DNA of 64,000 nucleotides from Neelides folsomi (lineage: Eukaryota > Arthropoda > Collembola > Neelipleona > Neelidae): NCBI GenBank assembly GCA_034687125.1, contig JAQGBZ010000064.1, forward strand, positions 1 through 64,000. Reading direction: 5' to 3'. A program made the position numbers and the translations under genes. The stretch's first letter is position 1, and every line of letters begins with the position of its first letter. The notes under the pieces were generated by a model. The model was not told where the DNA came from. It did not search any database and worked only from the letters and a program-made list of their open reading frames with translations. Below, one piece after another: positions 11,518 through 24,888 of the stretch.

Positions 11518-14500
11518 GAAATCCCAGTCAGAAAACGATAACTCAGCCATAATCGAGCATCAACGCTTTGTAAAAAGATGAAATTATTTCATCCGATCCT
11601 CTTCGTGCTTGTGCTTCGTACCAAAAACACATTGTTGACACTGGATGGGGACCAGGAGTTGTCACAGCAAAATTATAGCAAGAGAATTTCCTTTAATTGA
11701 AATAGTCAGAACACGTTAGTATTGGAGTAAAAAATGTGATATGTATTTGTTGGTTATTATTCTTACTATAATAAATATAGAGTTTTTATAATTCGTAATA
11801 ATATTTAGTAATATATTAATATTATACCTGCTGCAAATCGACACAACGAACAACATAATTTTCGCGATCTTCAGATGTTCTTACTCCATTGGCATTTTAG
11901 AACGATTAATGCGAATAAAAACTCGGCAACAATGAGGTTTTGATCTTAAATAAACAATAAGTGAAAAACGGCAATTGGGTATCTTTTAGTGCAACTCCAA
12001 TTGGATATTTAGACGGATATTTCAATTATTCAGTAACCTGTCTCGGATAAACGGGTTACCGGTATTGGAATAACCGCGATTACAGGTTACTCAATGAAAT
12101 CCTAATATCCACCCATTGAGTGACCCGTAGATCACTGGTGACCGGCTCGTAAATTATAATAATATTTTAAGTTACTAATAATTAGAGCAAAAACGTTAAT
12201 TAAGAACAAATAATCAATTTTGTGATAAGTTGTCAATGTCAAATATGGTATTATGATCTAAGAGTGTTAATTGATGCAACTTGAAGAAACTTTTTGATTT
12301 GAATAAAATAAGCCCACGAATCCCTTCAGTATAATATTGAATGAAGGATTTGGTTTATGGTCCAATGATGAGCCCGGCTGGTTGATAATGACGTGATGTT
12401 GATGAGTACGGCGGGTTCGGTGAGGTCGACCCGTGAAGTCGACGGGAAGGTGGATGGAAAATGGGAAAATATTCCTCAATTTGGGATCGGGACTGAGCTG
12501 CAAGTTAATGTGTTGGGGCTGGAGAGTAGAAGGTATATGTTGGGCTGAGGAACAAATCCTCAATTTGCAAATGAGCCCGATAAGATACTCAAAAGAAAAG
12601 ACTCGGTTTAAACAATGTAAAGTGATATTTATTTGAGCAAAACATCTCCAGAAAAACAAAAAGTGAATGCCTCCATGACAAAATTTGATTGCTTATACAA
12701 TAAGTTATAAACATTATATTATACGATTCTTAAATAGACATCCAAGAAAAAGCCCTTATTTTCTTAATCTTTACATTTCGTTTACCTGTGACAATTTGCG
12801 ACAAGTACAAATAAAATTAGCAATTCTAAAAGCTAATGTTTTATTTTAAGGGATTAAATTTTAAGTAGAATTCTTGGAATTCTAACTTATTCTAAATTAC
12901 ATAAATAAATAATTTAAATGCTAAATACATACCAAAACATTTCATCCACATAAACGAAAGACTTCAATATGTATGAAACGAAAATGTATGAAATGACTAA
13001 CAATTAAGTGAATGCGCAACTTGCCATCAAACTTTCATACAAAGGCTTTCAGATGATACAAAATTGAAAAGCAGTGAAACTTGGGAAAAAACGCATTAAG
13101 ATAAATGAAAGTCAAGGTTGAAGATTAAAGATACCAAAATTAAGAGAAGAGGAAGTAGAAGGAGTACAAAGGAATGATAACCTTTCTAACTGTTGATACA
13201 AAATATCCTTTTACTTTTAACATTAAGTGTTTCTGGTATATTATATTGGTTTTATATTTTAGCTAATACTTATTATATACACACATACTACGTGCTATGT
13301 ACTCATATTATTATTAATTTATGAACGAAGAAAAGGAAAAGAGTATCGAGAGCAATTCAAAAGGAATCTTTTATGTATGCCGTCTCTCGAAACTCGAAAC
13401 AACCATTATAAATCTAAACTTTAAAACTCAAAAGTCAATGGGGGAACTTTGTGAATTTAGATCTTCACTCTAAATTGTAAATGTAAATAATTCTAAACTC
13501 TTTAATTATGCAAACTTAAGTTTAAATTCATAAAGTATTGGATTTAAAATAAACCCCTTCCTATATTATAACACTTGCATTTTAACACTTTTTCTAAAGA
13601 GCCCTTTTAAATTGCTACCACGTCACTCATTCATTATAATTAAGAAAAACTCATCACTCTTTAATACCTTTACGCTAATGACTCTCTGCGTGATCTTTGT
13701 CTATCCACATAATTCATTTCAAATTTAAGAAGATCTTCTATTTAATCCTTTTCTTACATGAATAACTTTTATTTTTATGCATGTTTTAACGAGTTTAGTT
13801 TACAAGTCATTAGACGAAAACCATCCTCATGCTTCTTCCGTTTAATAATTCATCAGAGCTTATCATTACCACATTTTATAATATAAAATGTTTAATTTCT
13901 TAACATATTTTTGCTCAGTGTTTAATATCATTTAACCAAACAAATGATTATTCATATTCAAATGTTAACGTTTATATCTATTGGGCTTCGGCTACAATAA
14001 GTATTATGTAGTGATTTACTGATAGGTCAAATGATAGAAGAGAGTGGTGAGGTGTAAGTGCAATCTACTTATTAGGTAAGTCCTTATTGTTATTTATTAT
14101 ATTATGTTTGAATTATGATAAGATGATAACGTTGAATACTTTAAGTTGGCTTATGCTAAACTCTGCGCAAATGTTTCATTACAACAAGTTTGAAACTGTT
14201 ATTTAACTTTTCTTGATATTGATATAATTTCAACTTCAACTTTCAAGTGTATCAAGAATTGATAGCAAATTAGCAAATAAATAAATACGAAAATACCTAA
14301 AATTAATATAATTTATTACAAACTACATCAAGTTAATAGGTAATTAATTAAATTGTTAACCCTACATAATAAATATGTATTACATATTATATATTAATAA
14401 TTATTATTCAAGAATGCTTGCTTTCTCCGACAACAAAATTCTCAACGTAAGGGAAACTCGACTGTAAATGACTTGGCTTAAATGGGTTAAATGTTTTTAG

Positions 14501-14643
14501 TTATAATTTTTAATTCACATACTGAACTATGGACAAACAAATATTATAATAATATTTATTTTAGTATCTATTAATTATATTTATATCGATTTAATTTTTT
14601 CCTAATTGTGCTATTTTGGTTTTAATTCACAGTATTTTATTAT
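11518..14643. other. Intergenic AT-rich region
   Basis: About 3.1 kb downstream of KATNAL2. A small inverted repeat (GTAACCTGT at 12041-12049 with its complement at 12083-12091) is the only structure noted. The open frames at 12267-12659 have no recognisable domain and no splice context. Confidence 0.5.
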
Positions 14644-16165
14644 TTAGCATTCTTTTTCTTGATCGTGTTCAGCTCTCGAGATATCTTTGACTAAATACGG
14701 TTGACTGTTTCTTTCCATCGTCCATGCTTTAAACTTTTCAACAAGTGCGGATCGAACAGTAGGTTGAATATTTTGTAAACTCGCCTCGACGTCTCTTGTT
14801 TGAATAAGAAGTCTTCTCGTTCCATGTTCGACCTCTCGTAGTTTTCGTACAAGTGTTTCTTTCACCAGAGCATCAATATCAGAACCACTGTAACCCTCCG
14901 TTTTCTCAGCTATTCGATGAAGGTCAAGGTTAAGGATGAGAGCGTTTGTAGACCCCGGAGTGTTTTTCACATGTTCCGCCGCTCTTCCGAAACCTTTCCC
15001 GATAATCCGTCCTCTTTCGGATGCAGATGGAAGGCCAATGTAAATACGCTTCTCTAGTCTTCTCACAACAGCAGTATCTATTTCCCATGGAAGATTGGTG
15101 GCTGCGAGGAGAAAAATGTCACCAGTCGAGTGCGTAAGTAAGCCATCCATATGAGCAAGAAGTTGTGATTTTAATCTTCGGCTCGCTTCACTTTCTCCGG
15201 GCCCTTCCCTGGAACCAGCCAACCCTTCCAACTCATCGAAAAATATAATTGAAGGAGCGTGATGTGCAGCTAAAATGAACAGAGTTCTCACGAGTCTTTC
15301 ACTTTCGCCTCTCCATTTGCTCACGATGCTGGCAGAAGAAACGTTGAAAAAAGCCCGACCGCCTTCTGAAGCTGCTGCTCGAGCCAAGAGAGTTTTCCCA
15401 GTTCCAGGTGGACCGTAAAGCAACATTCCACGCCAACCTCCAACAGCGTCACCGAAGAAGGATCGAAGGGCTGGAGCTTCTTCCAAGGCCGAACGAACAG
15501 CGTCTCTCCCTGGACCTTCCACATCATCCCATCGAATTCCAAGAGGCTGAACTACTAGATCGCGGAGAAGTTCCTCAACAAATACCTTTTCGCCTTCTGA
15601 TAAATAAGGCAATGATCTTGGAATGATTTGATCTTCATTCTCTTCTGGCTTCTTTTCTATCTTTGAAGAAGGGACTGGAGGCCGCTTTTTTGATTGATAT
15701 TGTCGTTGATTTATAACTGACGGCGATAAATTTCCTTTCCTATAAAATATTAAATAAATAAAATTATGTTATATACAGATAGCTGTAGTATAACAAAATT
15801 AAATAATTTATAAAATATGTGTTTTTTACCTAAAGTAGCTTGGTGTTTTTGCAAATCGGATGGTGAAATATTCTTCATAGTCGGAGAATATTTGTCTTAA
15901 ATCAATATTGTCTGCTGGAACGAAAGATTCAACATCAAATGGGGCATCAGATGAAAGGGCGGCCGCCGCATTGAGCATTCCTCGTTCAACGAGGAAATGG
16001 AATGTGAAGAGGAGAATTGCCTTATCCCGAATATCACGCCTCCGGTCATCCTACAAGTAAAACAACAATTTATATAGAGGCCCTTATGTAAATTCGAACC
16101 ACTCTTACCGTTTCCTTTGCCATAGTGGTAGCTCGGATTTCTCCATAATTCAACGTTCCAGACAT
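14644..16165 (-). CDS. KATNAL2: Katanin p60-like AAA ATPase (KATNAL2 type)
   Basis: Microtubule-severing AAA ATPase. Exons 16109-16165, 15830-16050 and 14644-15739 give 1374 bp (457 residues). Exon 2 encodes an N-terminal LisH-like region (LFTFHFLVERGMLNAAAAL, then DNIDLRQIF), the mark of the KATNAL2 branch. A lysine/proline-rich linker leads to the AAA module: Walker A GPPGTGKT (202-209), pore loop KWRGESE, Walker B FFDELE, sensor AATNLPWEID, the arginine stretch RRLEKR and a Vps4-type C-terminus. It is somewhat shorter than vertebrate KATNAL2 (about 540). The start ATG follows CTTGCC and precedes a good donor. KATNAL2 acts on centriolar and axonemal microtubules in vertebrates. It is divergent to RSPH10B. 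Confidence 0.93.
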
Positions 16166-16831
16166 GGCAAGATGAGTGAAAAAATGCAATATAAACCGCT
16201 TGAGGAATGTGGCTATTATGAAAAAGAGGTGAGTTATGTCTCTTGTTTCAAGTTTTCTCGAAAATTGTTGAGTTTGTTTTATGGAGTCTTTCCTAGTTAC
16301 ACACGTTTCACGCGAAGTGCCTGGTTATATATGAGATGCAAGGGTGGTTCTTTCTTTAAATATTGATCAAACTTGGTCAAATACATTACAATTAAAGATA
16401 CGAATACTTTAATTGCTCTATAAAATTGGCTTTAATGGATTATTTTCCTTTATTTATAGAAAAGAGTGAAAAGACTATATTACTATACGTAGTATATTCT
16501 GTTTATTGTAAGTGAAATCATTGAAGATACATCTTTATTTACTTATTTAATGACATCAATGGCATTTAAAAATTCAGCTTATTTTCAAATATAACTACTA
16601 TGTTTACATAACTTATGGCGTTATAAATAATTCCTAATGAGGATATGGATGTTGTAAAGTATTAATTGACCTTCTAATTAAGTAAAAAATTAAATAGTAC
16701 TCGTGAAACTGTCAATGTTACATTTCACAATTTATTCTAGATTTTTTTGTTTCCTTTCTGCTTTTTAGATTTGGATGTTTTAAATTCACAATTTGCAAGT
16801 CGAGTGATTTTTGACAAATAAAAGTTGTGCA
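16166..16831. promoter_or_regulatory. Divergent promoter region between KATNAL2 and RSPH10B
   Basis: The two start codons are 666 bp apart and face away from each other, so the segment should hold both promoters. I saw no clear TATA box and no convincing RFX X-box by eye. Confidence 0.5.
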
Positions 16832-19800
16832 ATGTATTCTTATTCCGAATTAAAGATGATAGACAAAGCTAATTTTGGGAATAAGCCTGATGAGAACCTT
16901 AGGACATCATATGATGATTTATCGAAACCCAGTTCACCAAAGGGAAATGGAAGGGGGAACAAAGGAAAGCCGAGAGAAACTGATGGTGGAGGAAGAAAGA
17001 TATCATCAGTGCCCAACATGAGGAGAACCGCGACACTGAACAAAGAGTCAAAAACGATCGTTCCGAAGACAGCCGCCCCCACAACAGACTTTGAGAGAGC
17101 GATGAAAGGTTGATTCCCACCAAATATCATTTTTCATATTTCCTCATTGTACCATTTATCATAAAAAAGCCTAATCCCAAACCAATGTATTTTAGATGTA
17201 AAATATCAAACTTTTGTGCTATGTATTATTATTAATTAATTAACCTTTCAATTTTGTCTCATACCTTTATTTTTGTTTTATTTATAGAAAAAATTGAGAA
17301 TAATTTAAAATTATTCGAAGACTCGTTAGTAAAAAAGAAACTGATAAATGAGAAAGAATGTGTCAAGGCCTGTTCTAAAATTGGATCAATTAAAGGGTTC
17401 TATTCTGAGCCTAATTTGACTCTCCGAGATGAACCCGAATTTCAAAGTACCAAGAAATGTCGTTTGAGGAAAATCCAAAGTGGGGGGTACATTAAAACGA
17501 ATGAAATCGATGAAGCTAGGAAAACTCCTCGTACCTATGATATTGCTGAAACGGAATACGAAAGTTGTACTCCCACTGCAACTACAAAGGAAGTCACCGA
17601 AGATGAAATGGAAGAGGAAGAGAAAGCCAAGTACGATGAATGTCTTGTGACAAAGAAAATGGATGAAGCTTGGACCCGATTCTATGATTTGAAAGTCAAA
17701 TGTCGATTTTCTTTCTTTGATGAACTTTTCAAGCGAGGTTTCGTCACTGATAGGTTGTTTATTTTATTGAATTTTATTTCAATTAAAGACCAAAGGTTTT
17801 TAACTTCATTTGTCATTGTGAATATTTTTTATTAAAAACGTCTCATTGAATTCCAGTTTGGAAGTTCTTGGAGAAAATCAATGTGTTAGCTCATTTGTGG
17901 AAGCAAGTCAAAGTGACTATATTGAGAAGGTTCCTTATGGACGTATTGTTTTCAAAACTAAAAACATTTATGTTGGAAATCTGAAAGACTGGCATTTTGA
18001 AGGACCTGGAAGATACTCCTGGAATGATGGAATAATTTTTCAAGTAAAAAATTATAATGACTTAAACTTTTAAATTTGAAGGCTTAAAAATAAATCCTTA
18101 ATCCTTTAATAATCCTTTGAACTAATCCTTTTATACTATGTAAACTATGTATTATATTAAAAGTTTATAAGGTTAATGAATTTTTCAGGGCGAATTTAAA
18201 GATGACGGAGCTATTGGAGCCGGGACTGTGATAAAGAAAGACGGGACTCCTTATGAAGGCCAATTTGATTCTCGTGGTCGTTCAGGTTGGGGCGTGGAAT
18301 CGACGGTTGAAGGTTACACATATGCTGGACGATGGTTTCATGGTCTTCCACATGGTAGTGGGAAAATTTGGTATGATGCCGAAGACGACGAAGGGAATTA
18401 TTACCAAGGATCATGGAAGAAAGGGGTGCAAGATGGATATGGAGTTCGTCTTTATCCCAATGGAGCACGATATATGGGAGAGTGGAAAGAAGGGTTGAGA
18501 TCAGGGAATGGAACAATGATCTGGACTCATGAAAGACAGGTACAAATTCTAATCACTCTTCATACATTATTCGTTCTCTTTCTCTTACTGATATTAAGTA
18601 TTTTTTTAAAGTGAAAGAAATTAATGTTTTTTTAATATTTACATTTGAATTAATATTTAATTTAATTGTAGGTTTACAGAGGGGAATGGGCTAATGGAAT
18701 GCCGAACGGAGAAGGAGAGCACAATTGGTATAAGAAGAGAACGAGAATAAATCTCTACTCTTTAAGACACACTTATAAGGTAACAACGACGATACTCATC
18801 TCTTACATTTAGTAATTACTCTAGCATGTATTGTTTGTTCTTATACTATAAGAACTTATATAATAGGTTTCTTTTTAAGCCAATACTCTATTTTATTTTT
18901 GAATGAAGTCATTAAAAACGATTGAAGTTGGGAATTACTTTTTTCATTCATCATGATGACGATTTTCAGGGCGAGTGGTCAGAAGGGATGAAACACGGAA
19001 TAGGTCGGATGATGTATCCATGCGGTTCAGTTTACGAAGGAAGATGGGTCAATGGCATGAGGCAAGGGAAAGGATTACTTATTTCTTCAGCTGGTGAAAT
19101 TCTCGTTGGGCTGTTTCAAAAAGGTTCGATTTCTGGTGGGCATGAAGTTCCTCTTCATACTCCAACTTATGAGTGTGACTACTTTGGGCTTATTCAATTC
19201 ATAAGTAAACGATTTTATGTCAAAATATCCCCAGATGAAGAAGACAAATTGGCTGATACTACTTTAAAGTAATTTCAAATCTATTTTGTTAATTATTTGT
19301 AATTCGTCCAAATAAGATTCGATATAAGATTATCATTTATGAATTACGTTATAGTATAGGCAGGCATGTAAATTGTAGATAAAAGCTATAAAAGAATATT
19401 ATGTCTGTAATAAACATATTTAAAAGGTACTTGGGTCATATTCGCTCACTATTCAATCGGGCTGGTGAACTGGGAACAATATATGGAAACAACGGAGCCT
19501 ATCCAAATTACATGAAGAAAGAAGCGGAGAAAAGACCCAAAGATTTGTTAGTGTCGGAAGAAGAAGTGAAAGAGGAAAAGGATGATTCGTTTGATATTAA
19601 CTGTTGCTATTTTAAAAACGTTGAAGTAACTACCAAAGACGGATCACCCGATGGAATCAATCCAGTTACAAGACTCGGACTTTGGCTGCTTCTGGGAGAT
19701 TGTAAAGGGTTGCTTCAATCCAATACAATGGCTGAATTTGATTTAGTTTGGAGTAATTCAAAATACTTACTTTTAGCTTAACCAAATATATATTTTCTTT

Positions 19801-22800
19801 GAAGTAAGATTAAATAAGCCATTTTAAATAATTAACAAATTGTCATTTAATATATAATTATTTTAGTGGCAAACCCATCCATTTCGTTTCAAACACGACA
19901 TAATCCCTTTGAACCTGTTTATCTTTGGCAAGTACGTAAGCAAGTTTTTCATTTTACATTCAATCATATACCTCTATGCGCGGTGATTTAATTAATTTAT
20001 TAAAGCATTTAATAATAATCATTTAAATATAGGAGTAGTAGAAGAAAGTATTTTGGCAATAAAGTTTAATACCAATTAATTTATTTATCACCATAACGTT
20101 TAACATATTAGATATTATCCATTTAACATTAATAGTTTAACATAACTCTTGTCTATTGCGAGAGTTCTAGGAGTTAGCAAACTAAATACCGAACAAAGTA
20201 AAAACTCCTTTTCATTGTACTGTTTCACTTTCACTTCACTCCTTTGTTCTCACTCTCATCTTTAGTCAAATCCTATCAGACGTCTGATAGGATATGGTCG
20301 CTCGTCATAATTACCCATTTTACTCTCTCCATCACCAAAATATCGACATCGGAGGTGTTTGCAGGTGAAATAATAATTCCTTATTAACTAATTGTCATAT
20401 TGGATTGAAATATTGAAACATTGCAAGGTTAAAAGCTACAATTATTGAGAAGTGTGGAAAATTATTTGTCATTTTCTCTGGGGCTTTTCTCGGGTTTTTC
20501 TCACACCTCATTTGTCACATTGGAAAAGAACCGTTTGGTTTTGGAGACATTACATTTAGGAATAAAAATAGAATTATTTACTAAAGGTCTTTTTTCAAAC
20601 CTAGGTTTAAACTTAGGTTTGGGGTCATTGGGGTTAAGTAATTACGATAAGGAAAAAAAATGAATATGTGAGTTCAATGAACTATGGGTCAATGAACTTT
20701 CGGTGAATGAACTCTTTCCAAGTTAAAGACAAAGAGTTGACCAAAAGTTAAAAGGCTCACCCTAACGGATTGTTTTGTAACTCTGAGGTTGAGAGTGAAA
20801 GACAAGACAGAACAGTGAAGTGACAGTGTCTTGTGACCAAATGTGAAAATTATAACTATTCAATGTGATTCATTAATTTATTTAATAAAGCAAACATTAA
20901 TTAGATTGAAATTTCATTGTCCATGTCCATTCATTAAATATTCTTATGGAGAATGGGCATTAAATTATTTTGTTCTTTGAATCCAGTTCCTCCAGTGCCT
21001 GATCACAGTTGCGGTGTTGCTTTACTATGAGATTCCCGAGGCAGAAAAGAGGAAACGGCAGGGCATTGGCGAAGTGTCTGACTTTGAAGAAGAGGAAGAA
21101 GACCCGAGACTTCTTAAGATGAGATCATTGATCAAGGAGAAGAAAGAGGCTTTGTTGAATCCCAAACCAATCAGTCCAGAAGTCAAACCCGAACTACCAA
21201 AGTCTCCAGGTAAAGCTGAGAAATCGCGAAGTAAGAAAAGTAATAGTAGTAAGAGAAGCAATTCGAGTAAAAAAAGTAAGTCGAGCAAACCCTCCACACC
21301 CGTTAAAGAGAAAGGGGAAAAGAAGGGCAAGGGTAAAGTGAAAAGTAAGGAAAGTACCAAAAGTAAAGAGAGTCTAAAGAAATCTAAGACAAGCATCAAA
21401 GAAGAAGAAGTGGAGCCTGTGGTTGTTGAAGAACCTCTTCCTATTCCCGACAACTTGCCTCCAAGAAAATGGGCTGATGTTGTTTTAAATGAAGAAACAG
21501 TTACTCTTGGTTGGACAGTTCCCACTGGTAAACACCATTGGCATTTAGTATTTATTTTGTATTTACTTACAAAAAATTGCTTCTTTAACTAACATTAAGC
21601 CGCTTTACTTTTTAAACACTTTTATATATGTAGTTACCAATTAGTAATTAGTACTCTTTATATACTCTTGATTAATTTACTTAAACAGAATTATTTGTAT
21701 TTAATAATTTTTATTTACATTTCAACTTTTTAAAAGAATGCCGGGACAAAGTTTATGCAAATCCATACACCAAAAAAGACGAACCTTTAAAGACGAAGAG
21801 AAAAACAAAGAGATTTATTTCCATAAGCGAGCTGTTTGCAAAGCTTCTTGAAGAGGAACTAATCCCATGTCTCGACCGAGCTCCCGGTAAAGTTAACTAA
21901 ATTCCACTACTTTTATTCGGAATATTGCTATTTTATTCATTAAAAGACTATTTAAATGTAATCAAGAAAAAAATTAGCTTTTTTTATCTTGACATTAACT
22001 GCATAAGTTTGTTAAAGGTGAGGTTCTTCCCAAAGTTCCAAATCCTCTTCCCCAACTTCAAGATCTTTTTGAGATATTTCGGGAAATCAAAACAGAGAAT
22101 ATCATCACTGGGTCCGACTTTCTTTATCATGCTCTTCCTCAAATTTCAAATCGACAAGACTGGAATCTAGTTTATTGGAAAAGAACCCGCGAGCTTGTCG
22201 CCCCCGACTCGATCGATTTTGAGGCTTTTCTCGATTTTATGAGAGCATTCAATGCAAATAAAACAGCGAATACCAAACAACGGCGTTCAACCTTCTTCTC
22301 CAAGCTATTAAGGGATTTTGATGAGAGTGAATCTATGCAAGTTCTTAAAAAAGATAGTCAATCTTTTAACATTCATGGTCCTTTACTTTCAAACAAAGAG
22401 GATGATGATGACGTTGGAGACTTCCTGGAAGGTTCTTAACATATTTCTTATATCATGTTATTATTAATATTCATTTTTCTATTTGATAGCTGAACATGAT
22501 TATGAGTGTTCTAAGTCTTCTAAGTGAAGAGTAAAGATGTTCTCAAATAAGTAGTTTTTGAAATAACTTTAACCCTTATTTTTTACTGAGAATCGATAGA
22601 GAAAAGCTTGCTTCCCCTTTTCATTCTTTTCCTTTTTTGAAAGCAAAACTGCTCTTCATTTCATTTCATGTTTCCTTCTTCATTTAATTTATCTTTATAG
22701 ATGTTCTCGAAGAGGATGAAGATGCTCAAGAGCAACATTTCTCAATGTTCTATGACTCTATTTCTTTCGGAGATGACGATCTTGTCTCAGAACCTCTTGC

Positions 22801-23548
22801 CATAAATCAAGTATCAAAATGCTATAAAAAACCGTAATTCTTATATTCTTTTACTACAGGTATATTCATTATATAAACTAAAATGCATTTAATTACTTGT
22901 ACAATTTTATTGACCTTTATCTTCCTCTCGCACTATAATAATTTAAACTGAAATTTAATGTTTAATCAATTATATAAAATTTTAAATTCAGAAAAACGTT
23001 AAAACACTTCACTTTCTTGAGTTCAAAAGATGTTTTAGACGTTTTAAGATCTATTTATCCGAAATTAGTTGGAGACATTAAAGGAGAAAACAACGTGCAG
23101 TTTAAGGTAAATTGAAATTGATAATTCATTACTTAATTTATTAGGTTGTTATTTTTAAGTTATACTAAACTTAACCAATGATTATTAATCTTAATTAAAG
23201 ACAGATCTTATTATAAAAAATATATAGCTAACAAGTTTATACTGTTTTTGGCAGATGATTTTCTGCGATTGGCTTTGGGCAATTTGCGAATGTTCAAGAG
23301 TGAGTTACATGAAAGAACTTCGTTTGAAAACTGACTTAGAAGAGAGTATTCCATTTGCATTTATGGACACTCCGTTGGCCGACAAAATTTTCTTGAATAA
23401 TAGCACCGACTATTGTCAACGATATTCGGACATTGAAGAGAATCAATCAGGACGCTGTCGACTTTCGAGGGAGCTGAGCACCAAATTTGCAGATAAGTTA
23501 TTGGATTCAGATGATAAACTATCATTTAGTGATGAAGAAGAATTGTAA
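16832..23548 (+). CDS. RSPH10B: Radial spoke head 10 homologue B-like MORN-repeat protein
   Basis: Axonemal radial spoke component of motile cilia/flagella. Fourteen exons: 16832-17108, 17288-17753, 17857-18043, 18189-18539, 18672-18779, 18970-19268, 19427-19752, 19867-19931, 20987-21527, 21737-21886, 22018-22431, 22701-22833, 22992-23106, 23255-23548; 3726 bp, 1241 residues, all phases agree. A basic/acidic N-terminal extension is followed by MORN repeats (about 275-545; YxGxWxxGxxxGxGxxxxxxG pattern, e.g. GEWKEGLRSGNGTM). Then come the family's helical blocks (LGHIRSLFN; PFEPVYLWQFLQCLITVA), a Lys/Ser-rich insertion (about 740-820) and a C-terminal part with FCDWLWAICECS. Longer than vertebrate RSPH10B (about 870) because of the extension and insertion. 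The ATG at 16832 is chosen as the first in the open frame. The exon 12 donor at 22834 is chosen because it alone keeps frame. Confidence 0.9.
20270..20293. repeat. Perfect 24-bp palindrome in RSPH10B intron 8
   Basis: ATCCTATCAGAC followed directly by its exact reverse complement, no spacer. It lies in the 1.05-kb intron, the longest of this gene. Function unknown; it may be the centre of a decayed inverted-repeat element. Confidence 0.75.
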
Positions 23549-24888
23549 AGTGTTGATGGATGATTTCAACATTTTATTATACCAATATTGCTTTTTCTCT
23601 AATTTAAATACAGAGCGATGAAATGTGTACAATTATTTATTTCTATTTTTCATGCTTTTAAGATCTTATTTAAGCTATTTATTAACCATACATTAATGCC
23701 TGTTCAGCATGCTTGAATTTCCTAGTTGAAAAAGAATGGTGGTGGTCTTGTCCTTGTGCTTCTTGATCCTTTATTAAGATTAATTGAATCGAATTTCTTA
23801 TTAATTTATATGCATGTTGTTGAGTGTTCAAACTTTCTCCACGTTGATTGTGTTCTATGCAGAAATTTAATGCATGACCCAAATCTGCCCTCGTGGGGTG
23901 CTTTTTCTCTTTTTTGCATGTGCGCGTGCATTGAATTGCGCATTTTTAATTCATTCAGAGGAGAAATTTATTTAAATCTTTTCTCTCCAAAGACTTGATT
24001 TTAATTCATTTTTATTCTATTTTCTATATTGGTCTTGGTCTTGATGTGGCTTGATTTTTCAAAATACTTTTTTTACTTACCTAATATGATTAATATCATT
24101 TCTTCTCCTTTCTCACTAACCTTCTTTCATTTTCTTTCTCTTTGCTTCTTTTCAGGTTTCCTTCCATTACAGAATCTCTCCTCACTCAATCTTAAACCTT
24201 AACCATCCTCTTAACCCTATTTGTATTGCTTGTTGTTTTGTAGATTAAATACAGATTTCTGTGTGCATGAATTTCATTCTAAATTGTACAGTGCAGTGTT
24301 TGTGCTTGTAGCTTCAGTGATCTTTAATCTAGCCAGCTCAATGTCAATGCCATTTAAATTTATCTAATTACCTAAGTCAACAAAGTGCACGAATCAAATT
24401 CAGAAAATGTTTTGTATGGTAAACTTTAATTCCTAATACTTTTCTCTATGCTTTTCTATTCAGTGAGTGCTTCCCTCTGTGTTCAGAACGCATGTAATCT
24501 GCTTGCTTCTCTGTGTTCAGAACATATTATATTGTATTTGTGTCATCTGCTTGCATCCGTGTATGTTCAGAATTCAGAATGCTTGTGCTTAAATATGTGG
24601 TGATCTGCTTGCATCCGTGTATGTTCAGAATACTTGATGTAAATGCTTTTACATATTGTTTTTGTGTTCAGAAGGCATTATCTCTTTGTGATACTTATTT
24701 ATGATAAAATTTAAGTATGCTAATGTCATAAGTAGCAATACAGTTAAGTCAATGTGGTTTAAACAATAGTATTTGGGTAATTTGATCTGAGTTATTCATC
24801 AAAAATCAAATAAGAATGAAATTCGTCATTTTTAATATTTTAGTCTATTTTTATATTCAATTTTACAAATTCTTAATAAGTTTCTTTG
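23549..24888. other. Convergent intergenic region
   Basis: Lies between the 3' ends of RSPH10B (plus) and the membrane-protein gene (minus). It should hold both 3' UTRs. Apart from the minisatellite at 24470-24676, no gene is seen. Confidence 0.5.
24470..24676. repeat. Degenerate minisatellite, GTGTTCAGAA / ATCTGCTTGC motif
   Basis: Four to five imperfect copies of a unit containing ATCTGCTTGCATCCGTGTA and GTTCAGAA, spaced roughly 50-60 bp. Two adjacent copies are near identical, so the array is likely to vary in length. Confidence 0.7.

Noticed and set aside
12267-12659. 130-codon minus-strand ORF overlapping a 67-codon plus-strand ORF
   Set aside because: No domain, hydrophobic or coiled-coil pattern, and no splice partners; composition looks like random open frame in a GC-richer patch.
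20445-20663. 72-codon ORF in RSPH10B intron 8
   Set aside because: Exon 8 ends in phase 0 and joins 20987 directly to rebuild a conserved block (LWQ to FLQCL); the ORF has no family resemblance.
22811-22833. Earlier donor CAA|GTATCA for RSPH10B exon 12
   Set aside because: It would put exon 13 in phase 0, which reaches a stop; the donor at 22834 keeps the open frame through to the C-terminus.
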